Shown: one piece after another, positions 9,181 to 15,671 of the stretch
Layout: the number at the start of each line of letters is the position of its first letter
How positions within the stretch are numbered: the first letter of the stretch is position 1
Position numbers and translations under genes: made by a program
Notes under the pieces: model-generated
What the model was told of the DNA's origin: nothing
Database searches by the model: none
The model's input: only the letters and a program-made list of their open reading frames with translations
From: Actinomycetes bacterium
GTDB taxonomy: Bacteria; Actinomycetota; Actinomycetes; Actinomycetales; Actinomycetaceae
DNA length: 18,778 nt
Reading direction: 5' to 3'
Assembly (NCBI GenBank): GCA_023426345.1
Contig: JAFAAX010000111.1
Location: 1-18,778 of the forward strand

Positions 9181-11010
9181 GTCCTGGTCCGTGGGGGCGA
9201 CGTCGTCGGCGGGACCGCCGCCGGGCAGTACCCGGCGCACGGCGTCCGACGCCGCGTCGACGGCCTCGGCCACTCCGCCGGAGACCTGGCCGATCACCCG
9301 CTGGACGGGCTCCAGGACGGCGCGGGAGGCCGGGTCGAGGAGCTGCTCCTTGACGGTGCGGCGCATCACCTTGCCGATCTGGTTGTGGGGGAGCTCCGCG
9401 ATGACGGCCAGCTGGCGGGGCAGGGCGTAGTGGGCGATCGACTTCTCGGCCCACTCGCGGACCTGGGCGAGCGTGACCGGGGCGGCGGCGTCCTCCAGGA
9501 CGACGGCGGCGGCGACCTCCTCGCGCTGGTCGCCGACGGGCACGCCGACCACGGCGACGTCCTTGACGCCGGGCATCGAGCGGATCGCGTTCTCGACCTG
9601 GCTGGGGTACACGTTGAATCCGCCGGAGAGGATGAGCTCCTTCGCGCGGTCCGCCAGCGTGAGATAGCCGTCGCGGTCGACGGCGATGTCGCCCGTGCGG
9701 AACCAGCCGTCCTCGGTGAAGACCCGGGCGGTCTCCTCCGGCATGCCCAGATAGCCGCGGAACACCTGGGGGCCGCGGACCAGGATCTCGCCGGGCTGCC
9801 CGTCGGGGACGTCGCGGGCGGGATCGTCCAGGGCGGCCAGGCGGACCTCGGTGGAGGGGAACGGGATGCCGAGGACGCCGTGGCGGTGGTCCGGGGAGAT
9901 CGGCGACCCGCAGATGACGGGCGACGTCTCGGACAGCCCGTAGCCCTCGACGATCCAGCCGCCCGTCTGCTCCTCCCACGCCCGCGCGAACTCCGTCGAC
10001 AGGGGCATGGCGCCGGCGACCGCCAGGCGGATCGAGGACAGGTCGGTGCCCGTCTCCTGCGCCCGCTTCGCGATCCGCTCGAACATCGGGGGGACGCCGA
10101 CGAAGAATGTGACGGGGCGGCGCCGATGGGCGTCGAGCGCCATGTCGACGTCGAAGGAGGGCAGGACGATCTGCGTGGCGGCCTTGCCGACGGCGCAGCA
10201 CAGGCAGAACGTCAGGCCGAAGGCGTGGAAGTAGGGGAGCAGGCTGTAGAAGACCTCGGCGCCCTCGTGGAGCTTCCACACCCAGAACAGGCACTGGTTG
10301 ACGTTGGCCCCGATGTTGCGGTGGGTGAGGGGGACGGACTTCGGCACGCCGTTCGTCCCTCCCGTGTGGAGGATGACCGCGAGGTCCTTGCCCGTGGCGC
10401 GCGGGGTGGCGGGGTCGACGGTCCTCGCCTGCTCGAGGGCGCGGTCCCACGAGGCCGTCCCGGCGGGCGGCTCCCCCCGCAGCTGCGCGCGGGCCCGGCG
10501 CGACTGCTCGACGGGCAGGTGGAGCAGCGCGCGCTGGGAGCGCGGCATCCCGCGGGAGATATCGACCGTCATCACGGTGCGCAGATCGCAGCCGCCGTCC
10601 AGGGGGAAGGCGTGGGCGCACTTCTCCCACACCACCGCCACCTTCGCGTGATGGCGGTGGAGCTGGCCGAGGACCTCGGAGTCGGGGGCCAGCGGATTGT
10701 GCTGGGCGGCGACGGCGCCGATGCGCTGGCAGGCGTAGAAGACGGTGAAGGCCTGGGGGCAGTTCGGCAGGGAGACGGCCACCACGTCGCCGCGCCGCAC
10801 GCCGGCGTCGAGGAGGACCTGGGCCCCGCGCAGAGAGGCGTCGAGGATCTCTGCGTAGGTGGTGGTCGCGCCGAAGTAGTCGATGGCGACGCGGTCGGGG
10901 TAGAAGCGGGCGGTGGTCTCCAGCACCTCGAACAGGGAGCCGTCGGGGAGGGGGATCTCCTCCGGGACGGCGTCGTAGAGCCGATGCGCCTGGTCGACGA
11001 TGCTGGTCAC
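9163..11010 (-). CDS. Long-chain fatty-acid--CoA ligase (FadD-type, AMP-binding)
   Basis: A 615-residue adenylate-forming enzyme likely to activate a fatty acid to acyl-AMP and then acyl-CoA. The phosphate-binding loop is LHTGGTNGVPKSVPLTH (residues 214-230), in which TTG-x-PKG of the family appears as TNG-x-PKS. Other motifs: EGYGLSETSP (355-364), TGD (439-441), DRAKELILSGGFNVYP (454-469) and the adenylation lysine K547 in NQIGKVMR. The start is GTG at 11010, 7-8 nt from GAGGGA. After K547 there is a tail of about 65 residues: an amphipathic Ala/Val-rich helix (565-595) followed by a Pro/Gly/Asp-rich end. The substrate is not evident. It has its own promoter region and is convergent with the suf operon. 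Confidence 0.9.
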   Translation of the reverse strand: MTSIVDQAHRLYDAVPEEIPLPDGSLFEVLETTARFYPDRVAIDYFGATTTYAEILDASLRGAQVLLDAGVRRGDVVAVSLPNCPQAFTVFYACQRIGAVAAQHNPLAPDSEVLGQLHRHHAKVAVVWEKCAHAFPLDGGCDLRTVMTVDISRGMPRSQRALLHLPVEQSRRARAQLRGEPPAGTASWDRALEQARTVDPATPRATGKDLAVILHTGGTNGVPKSVPLTHRNIGANVNQCLFWVWKLHEGAEVFYSLLPYFHAFGLTFCLCCAVGKAATQIVLPSFDVDMALDAHRRRPVTFFVGVPPMFERIAKRAQETGTDLSSIRLAVAGAMPLSTEFARAWEEQTGGWIVEGYGLSETSPVICGSPISPDHRHGVLGIPFPSTEVRLAALDDPARDVPDGQPGEILVRGPQVFRGYLGMPEETARVFTEDGWFRTGDIAVDRDGYLTLADRAKELILSGGFNVYPSQVENAIRSMPGVKDVAVVGVPVGDQREEVAAAVVLEDAAAPVTLAQVREWAEKSIAHYALPRQLAVIAELPHNQIGKVMRRTVKEQLLDPASRAVLEPVQRVIGQVSGGVAEAVDAASDAVRRVLPGGGPADDVAPTDQDGPGAR

Positions 11011-11065
11011 GGATGTGCTCCCTCGGTGCGTCCCGCCGGCGCCCCCGGCCCGGCCGTTCCCTTCC

Positions 11066-11071
11066 AGGCTA
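11066..11071 (-). promoter_or_regulatory. Probable -10 element of the acyl-CoA ligase gene
   Basis: On the minus strand TAGCCT (11071 down to 11066) fits TAnnnT; transcription would begin near 11059, giving a leader of about 49 nt with the GAGGGA ribosome binding site near its end. No good -35 hexamer is seen; that region is occupied by the dyad at 11074-11089. Confidence 0.4.
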
Positions 11072-11073
11072 CC

Positions 11074-11089
11074 CCTACGGCACCGTAGG
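11074..11089. promoter_or_regulatory. Dyad CCTACGG-CA-CCGTAGG, possible operator
   Basis: Perfect 7-bp arms (11074-11080 and 11083-11089) flank two bases. The dyad lies immediately upstream of the putative -10 hexamer of the acyl-CoA ligase gene, in the -10/-35 spacer, a typical place for a repressor. A two-base loop makes an RNA hairpin unlikely. No regulator gene is adjacent. Confidence 0.4.
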
Positions 11090-11093
11090 TTCC

Positions 11094-11116
11094 GTGGCGG
11101 CCGCGGCCGCGGCCAC
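11094..11116 (-). terminator. GC-rich hairpin after tgt, possible terminator
   Basis: GTGGC (11094-11098) and GCCAC (11112-11116) enclose a GGCC/GCGG-rich segment that can extend the stem with a bulge. It lies about 30 nt beyond the tgt stop and before the acyl-CoA ligase promoter, where the queuine operon should end. It has no T run. Confidence 0.35.
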
Positions 11117-11145
11117 CGTGAGGTCGGCCACGCCCGGCGGCCCGC

Positions 11146-12423
11146 TCACCGGATCCGGCGCGCCCGGAAGCGGCCGAGCCGCTCCTCCTTGAAGGCCGGG
11201 TACGTCCCGTCCCCGATCGCCCGGCGGATGCCGTCGACGAGGTGGACGGTGAACCACTCGTTGTGGAGGGTCGCCAGCGTCGAGGACAGGATCTCCTTCG
11301 CCTTGAACAGGTGGTGGACGTAGGCGCGGGTGTAGTGGGCGCATGTGTAGCACCCGCACTCGGGGTCCAGGGGGGAGAAATCGCGGGCGAAGCGCGCGTT
11401 CGTGATGTTGTAGCGCCCGTCGACCGAGTAGATCGCGGCGTTGCGGGCGACGCGCGACGGATTCACGCAGTCGAAGGTGTCCGCCCCGGCCTCCACGGCC
11501 GCGAAGAAGTCCTCGGGCTCCGAGATGCCCAGCAGATGGCGCGGCCGGTCCTCGGGCAGCTCCTCGCAGACCCAGGACACGATCGTGCCCAGGTTCTCCT
11601 TCTCCAGGGCTCCCCCGACGCCGAAGCCGTCGAAGCGCGTGCCGTCGACCTCCATCGCCGCGAGCGTCCGCGCGGCGCGGCGGCGCAGGTCCTCGAACTG
11701 CGCGCCCTGCACGACGCCGAAGAGCTGCTGGTAGGGGTGGTCGGCGCGCTCGTCGGTGAGCCCGCGGTGGGCGGCCAGGCACCGCCGGGCCCAGGCGTGC
11801 GTGCGCTCGAGGGACTCCTCCTGGTAGCCGCGGGGATGCAGCAGGGAGGTGAGCTCGTCGAAGGCGAACATGATGTCGGAGCCCAGCCGGTGCTGGATCC
11901 CCATCGAGACCTCGGGGGTGAAGCGGTGGCGGGTGCCATCGATGTGGCTGCGGAACGTCACCCCGTCGTCATCGACGACGGCCCGCGAGGCCGTGACGGC
12001 CTGGCTGCGCAGGGCGGGGTCCGCCGTGTCGACGGCTCCGGCGAACTCCTCGGAGAGGACCTTCTTGAAGCCCGCCCCCAGGGAGAGCACCTGGAACCCC
12101 CCGGAGTCCGTGTACGTGGGCCCCGGCCAGTTCATGAACCGCCCGAGCCCCCCGGCCTCGTCGACGACGTCCGCGCCGGGCTGGAGGTAGAGGTGGTAGG
12201 CGTTGGCCAGGACCGCCTGCGCGCCGAGCTCCGCGACGGACTCGGGGAGCACGGCCTTGACGGTGGCCTTGGTGCCCACGGGGATGAAGGCGGGCGTGGC
12301 GATGTCGCCGTGGGCCGTGTGGAGGAGGCCCGTGCGCCCGAGCCCCGGCCCGGCCTCCAGGCGGTGGCGCACCTCGAATCCCCGGTCGGGGCGGGAGGAG
12401 GCGGCGGGGTCGCTCCGTCTCAT
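11146..12423 (-). CDS. tgt: tRNA-guanine transglycosylase
   Basis: A 425-residue cytosolic enzyme that exchanges guanine-34 of GUN-anticodon tRNAs for a queuosine base. Catalytic features: D106 in YTDSGGFQ, D189 in MFAFDE, Q239 in GVVQG, and the nucleophile D318 in DTFDCVNPSR. The zinc site is C356, C358, C361 and H387. By eye, the pocket differs from the proteobacterial preQ1 enzyme: the DEC cysteine is L191 (DEL), and the GGLAVGE loop reads GGALEKE (270-276). ATG 12423 is chosen because it overlaps the yhhQ stop as ATGA; the same frame stays open further 5' only inside yhhQ. Neighbours suggest use of an imported base, since no queuosine biosynthesis gene is in the window. Confidence 0.95.
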   Translation of the reverse strand: MRRSDPAASSRPDRGFEVRHRLEAGPGLGRTGLLHTAHGDIATPAFIPVGTKATVKAVLPESVAELGAQAVLANAYHLYLQPGADVVDEAGGLGRFMNWPGPTYTDSGGFQVLSLGAGFKKVLSEEFAGAVDTADPALRSQAVTASRAVVDDDGVTFRSHIDGTRHRFTPEVSMGIQHRLGSDIMFAFDELTSLLHPRGYQEESLERTHAWARRCLAAHRGLTDERADHPYQQLFGVVQGAQFEDLRRRAARTLAAMEVDGTRFDGFGVGGALEKENLGTIVSWVCEELPEDRPRHLLGISEPEDFFAAVEAGADTFDCVNPSRVARNAAIYSVDGRYNITNARFARDFSPLDPECGCYTCAHYTRAYVHHLFKAKEILSSTLATLHNEWFTVHLVDGIRRAIGDGTYPAFKEERLGRFRARRIR

Positions 12424-13106
12424 GCGACGGCCTCCTGGATCGCGACGGCCTCCCGGCGGCGCACCCACGCGATGACGCGGTAGGTGACGGGCAGCAGGAC
12501 GACCTCCAGCCCCACCTTGTACACGTAGCCGGTGAGCACGTAGTTCGCGAACGCCGCGCCCGTCACGATGCCGTAGAAGGCGATCGTGCAGAAGATCACG
12601 GTGTCGGCGGCCTCGCCCACCACCGTCGACCCGATGAGGCGCACCCACAGGCGCTCCGCGCCGAAGCGCTCCTTGATCCAGACCAGCACGCGGGAGTTGA
12701 GGAGCTGGCCGACCAGGTAGCCGCCGAGCGACGCGGCGACGATGCGGGGCACGAACCCGAGCACCGCGGCGAAGGCGTCCTGGTTCTCGTACCCGGGTCC
12801 GGGCGGGGCGGCCTGGACCAGCCAGAAGGCGAGCGAGGCGATGATCGAGACGGCGAACCCCGCCAGGATCGCGCGCCGCGCGCGGGCGAAGCCGTAGACC
12901 TCGGACATCACGTCGCCGAGGACGTAGGTGAGGGGGAACAGGACGGCGCCGCCGTCGAAGACCAGGAAGGCCGCTCCGACGTGGACGCCGATGAGCTTCG
13001 TCGCCGCGATGTTGGAGACCAGCAGGAAGGAGACGAACAGGATCGCGACCAGGTCGTAGAGGCGCGGTCCGGTCGGGGTGCGGGGCGGAGCGGTCACGGG
13101 GCACAT
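12420..13106 (-). CDS. yhhQ: Queuosine precursor transporter, YhhQ/DUF165 family
   Basis: A 228-residue inner-membrane protein with about six hydrophobic segments (first at residues 16-38, last at roughly 198-215). The family motif FPLTYVLGDVMSEVYG (57-72) is intact, with the charged pair D and E. YhhQ proteins import preQ0/preQ1 or queuine. The stop overlaps the tgt ATG by 4 nt, so transporter and user enzyme are coupled. Start choice is open: ATG at 13106, or GTG at 13097, which would be leaderless after a GACAAT hexamer (13110 down to 13105). The gene is divergent from an ABC-F gene, with a 114-nt region between that holds an 18-bp palindrome. The exact ligand is inferred. Confidence 0.92.
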   Translation of the reverse strand: MCPVTAPPRTPTGPRLYDLVAILFVSFLLVSNIAATKLIGVHVGAAFLVFDGGAVLFPLTYVLGDVMSEVYGFARARRAILAGFAVSIIASLAFWLVQAAPPGPGYENQDAFAAVLGFVPRIVAASLGGYLVGQLLNSRVLVWIKERFGAERLWVRLIGSTVVGEAADTVIFCTIAFYGIVTGAAFANYVLTGYVYKVGLEVVLLPVTYRVIAWVRRREAVAIQEAVA

Positions 13107-13136
13107 TGTCGCACCCCGCGGCCCCGACGAGGGCGG

Positions 13137-13154
13137 CGCCCCCGCGCGGGGGCG
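13137..13154. repeat. 18-bp perfect palindrome in a divergent promoter region
   Basis: CGCCCCCGCGCGGGGGCG at 13137-13154 equals its own reverse complement over all 18 bases. It lies 31 bp before the yhhQ ATG and 66 bp before the ABC-F GTG. It could bind a dimeric regulator of both genes. In DNA this GC-rich one such palindrome per window could arise by chance, so function is not established. Confidence 0.5.
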
Positions 13155-13208
13155 GGCTTCGTGGGGCGTCCCACGTTCCGCGGCGGGGGAGGCGCGCGGG
13201 CCTCCGAC

Positions 13209-13221
13209 TAGACTCTTCGGG
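13209..13221 (+). promoter_or_regulatory. Probable -10 element and leaderless start of the ABC-F gene
   Basis: TAGACT at 13209-13214 fits TAnnnT, and the predicted transcription start, 7 nt downstream, is the G of the GTG codon at 13221. No Shine-Dalgarno sequence precedes the codon. This is the usual arrangement of a leaderless actinobacterial gene and supports GTG 13221 as the start. Confidence 0.55.
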
Positions 13222-14834
13222 TGATCACGGTGACGGACTTCTCCCTGCGGATCGGCGCGCGCGAGCTGGTGCGCGATGTCTCCTTCCGCGTGGATCGGGG
13301 CATGCGCATCGGACTGGTCGGGCGCAACGGCGCCGGCAAGACGACCACGATGCGCCTGCTCGCCGGGGAGCCCGATCGGGGCGGCGCGGCCGAGCACACG
13401 GGGACGATCGCCTCGACGGGCACCATCGGCTACCTCGCGCAGGACACGCACGTCGGGGACCCGGACCAGCTGGCGCGCGACCGCGTCATCTCCGTGCGCG
13501 GGATCGACGCGCTCATCGCGAAGATCCGCGCGGCCGAGCAGGAGATGGCCACGACGGAGGGCGCCCGCCAGCAGAAGGCGATGGAGCGCTACGTCCGCCT
13601 CGATCAGCAGTTCACGAACGCGGGCGGATGGGCCGCCAACGCCGAGGCGGCTCAGATCGCCCACTCGCTGGGACTGGAGGACCGGGTCCTCGAGCAGCCC
13701 CTCCGCACGCTCTCCGGCGGGCAGCGCCGCCGCGTGGAGCTGGCCCGCGTGCTGTTCTCCAACGCGGACGTCCTGCTGCTCGACGAGCCGACGAACCACC
13801 TCGACCACGACTCCGTCATCTGGCTGAGGGACTGGCTGCGGGCCTTCTCCGGCGGTTTCATGGTGATCTCCCACGATGTCAAGCTGCTCGACGACACCGT
13901 CAACCAGGTGTTCTACCTGGACGCGAACCGCGCGCAGGTCGACATCTACCACCTGGGGTGGCGGGCCTACCTGGCCCAGCGCGAGGAGGACGAGCGCCGC
14001 CGCCGCAAGGAGCGCGCCAACGCCTTGAAGAAGGCCGAGCAGTTGCGCGCCCAGGGCGAGAAGATGCGCTACAAGGCGACGAAGGCCGTCGCGGCCCAGC
14101 AGATGCTGCGCCGCGCCGACGAGCTGGAGGCGATGGCGGGCGAGGAGCGGCGCGGGGAGAAGGTCGCCCGGCTGCGGTTCCCGGAGCCGGCGGCCTGCGG
14201 CCGCGTCCCCCTGGCGGCGCAGGGGCTGTCGAAGTCCTACGGCTCCCTGGAGGTCTTCACGGGCGTCGACCTGGCGATCGACCGCGGCGCGAAGGTGGTC
14301 GTCCTCGGCCTCAACGGCGCCGGCAAGACCACCTTGCTGCGCCTCCTCTCACGGATCGAGGAGCCCGACACGGGCAGCGTCGTCGACGGGCACGGGCTCA
14401 AGCTCGGCTACTACGCGCAGGAGCACGAGACCCTGGACACAGCGGCGAGCGTCTACGACAACATGTCGCACGCCGCCCCCGACCTGGACCGCACGCACGT
14501 CCAGAACGTCCTCGGCCAGTTCCTCTTCAGCGGGGAGGACGTGGACAAGCCGGCCTCGGTGCTCTCCGGCGGGGAGAAGACCCGCCTCGCGCTGGCGACG
14601 CTGGTCGTCTCCCAGGCCAACGTCCTGCTGCTGGACGAGCCGACGAACAACCTGGATCCCGCCTCGCGCGAGGAGATCCTCAACGCGCTGCGGACCTACG
14701 AGGGCGCCGTCGTGCTGGTCACCCACGATCCCGGCGCCGTCGAGGCCCTGGAGCCCGATCGCGTGCTCCTGCTGCCCGACGCCGACGAGGACCTGTGGGA
14801 CCCGAGCTACATGGATCTCGTCACCCTCACCTGA
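13221..14834 (+). CDS. ABC-F family ATPase (ribosome-associated type)
   Basis: A 537-residue soluble protein with two fused ABC ATPase domains and no membrane segment, so it belongs to ABC-F rather than to a transporter. Domain 1: Walker A GRNGAGKT (34-41), signature LSGGQRRR (164-171), Walker B LLLDEPTNHLD (185-195). The linker (about 250-310) is a charged, Arg/Lys/Glu-rich helical pair, the region that reaches into the ribosome in ABC-F proteins. Domain 2: Walker A GLNGAGKT (363-370), signature LSGGEKTR (448-455), Walker B LLLDEPTNNLD (469-479). ABC-F proteins are translation factors, and some give resistance to ribosome-targeting antibiotics; nothing here decides between these roles. It is divergent from yhhQ and convergent with the amino-acid transporter operon. 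Confidence 0.95.
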   Translation: MITVTDFSLRIGARELVRDVSFRVDRGMRIGLVGRNGAGKTTTMRLLAGEPDRGGAAEHTGTIASTGTIGYLAQDTHVGDPDQLARDRVISVRGIDALIAKIRAAEQEMATTEGARQQKAMERYVRLDQQFTNAGGWAANAEAAQIAHSLGLEDRVLEQPLRTLSGGQRRRVELARVLFSNADVLLLDEPTNHLDHDSVIWLRDWLRAFSGGFMVISHDVKLLDDTVNQVFYLDANRAQVDIYHLGWRAYLAQREEDERRRRKERANALKKAEQLRAQGEKMRYKATKAVAAQQMLRRADELEAMAGEERRGEKVARLRFPEPAACGRVPLAAQGLSKSYGSLEVFTGVDLAIDRGAKVVVLGLNGAGKTTLLRLLSRIEEPDTGSVVDGHGLKLGYYAQEHETLDTAASVYDNMSHAAPDLDRTHVQNVLGQFLFSGEDVDKPASVLSGGEKTRLALATLVVSQANVLLLDEPTNNLDPASREEILNALRTYEGAVVLVTHDPGAVEALEPDRVLLLPDADEDLWDPSYMDLVTLT

Positions 14835-14846
14835 CGGCGCGGGATC

Positions 14847-14871
14847 GGGCGACCCGGCCGCGCGGGCGCCC
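14847..14871. terminator. Bidirectional hairpin between two convergent operons
   Basis: GGGCG (14847-14851), a single A, and CCCG (14853-14856) pair with CGGG (14863-14866) and CGCCC (14867-14871) around a six-base loop: nine base pairs with a one-base bulge. It sits in the 54-nt gap between the ends of the ABC-F gene and the transporter ATPase gene and would fold the same way on both strands. No T run follows on either side, as is common for actinobacterial terminators. Confidence 0.5.
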
Positions 14872-14888
14872 TCGTCAATGGGTCGGCG

Positions 14889-15671
14889 TCACAGGACCTT
14901 GGAGAAGAACGCGCGGGTGCGCGCCTCGCGCGGACGGTCGATGACGTCGGCGGGCGCGCCCTGCTCGACGATGAGGCCGTCGTCCATGAAGACGACCTGG
15001 TCGGCCACCTCGCGGGCGAATCCGATCTCGTGGGTGACGACGACCATTGTCATGCCGGAGGCCGCCAGGTCCTGCATGACGCCGAGGACCTCCCCGACCA
15101 GCTCGGGGTCCAGGGCGGAGGTGGGCTCGTCGAAGAGCATGATCTCGGGATCCATGGCCAGCGCGCGGGCGATCGCGACGCGCTGCTGCTGCCCGCCGGA
15201 CAGCTCCGAGGGGTAGTGGCCCGCGCGGTCCGAGAGCCCCACCCGATCGAGGAGCTCGGCGGCCCGCGCCCGGGCCTCGGGCTTCGCGACGCCCGCGACC
15301 TGGACGGGGGCCTCCATGACGTTCTCCAGGGCGGTCATGTGGGGGAACAGGTTGAAGCGCTGGAAGACCATGCCGATCCGGGAGCGCTGGCGGGAGACGA
15401 CCTTGTCGGGGAGCTCGTGGACGACGACTGTCCCGTCGGGCCGCGCCTCCTCGCGCAGTCCGAGGAGCTCGCCGTCGACGCGGATGCGTCCGGCGCTGAT
15501 GGTCTCGAGCTCGTTGAGGCAGCGCAGCAGCGTCGACTTCCCGGAGCCCGACGGGCCCAGGATCACGCAGACCTCGCCGGGCGCGACCGTGAGGTCGATG
15601 CCGCGCAGGACGTGGAGGTCGCCGAAGAACTTGTGGACGCCCGCCACCTGGACCATCGGTGTCGCGCTCAT
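14889..15671 (-). CDS. Polar amino-acid ABC transporter, ATP-binding protein
   Basis: A 260-residue ATPase that powers the importer encoded just upstream. Walker A GPSGSGKST (39-47), Q-loop Q104 in MVFQRFNLFPH, signature LSGGQQQRVAIARA (157-170), Walker B IMLFDEPTSALD (177-188) and switch H214 in VVTHEIGFA are all intact. The FNLFPHMTALENV sequence is characteristic of the polar amino-acid uptake (GlnQ/HisP) family. A charged stretch at about 72-94 between Walker A and the Q-loop is longer than in GlnQ. Its ATG overlaps the permease stop by 4 nt (ATGA). Third and last gene of the operon. Confidence 0.95.
   Translation of the reverse strand: MSATPMVQVAGVHKFFGDLHVLRGIDLTVAPGEVCVILGPSGSGKSTLLRCLNELETISAGRIRVDGELLGLREEARPDGTVVVHELPDKVVSRQRSRIGMVFQRFNLFPHMTALENVMEAPVQVAGVAKPEARARAAELLDRVGLSDRAGHYPSELSGGQQQRVAIARALAMDPEIMLFDEPTSALDPELVGEVLGVMQDLAASGMTMVVVTHEIGFAREVADQVVFMDDGLIVEQGAPADVIDRPREARTRAFFSKVL

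Noticed and set aside
9385..12483. Long plus-strand frames opposite the acyl-CoA ligase and tgt (9385-11088 and 11242-12483)
   Set aside because: The real genes on the minus strand carry full catalytic motifs; the opposite frames are low-complexity shadows.
13221..14834. Antibiotic-resistance ABC-F
   Set aside because: Sequence alone does not separate resistance proteins from housekeeping ABC-F factors, and no drug-related gene or leader attenuator is nearby.
13106..14944. 612-residue frame overlapping the ABC-F gene on the same strand
   Set aside because: Arg/Gly/Ala/Pro-rich frame-shifted copy of the ABC-F coding sequence; the other frame has two complete ATPase domains.
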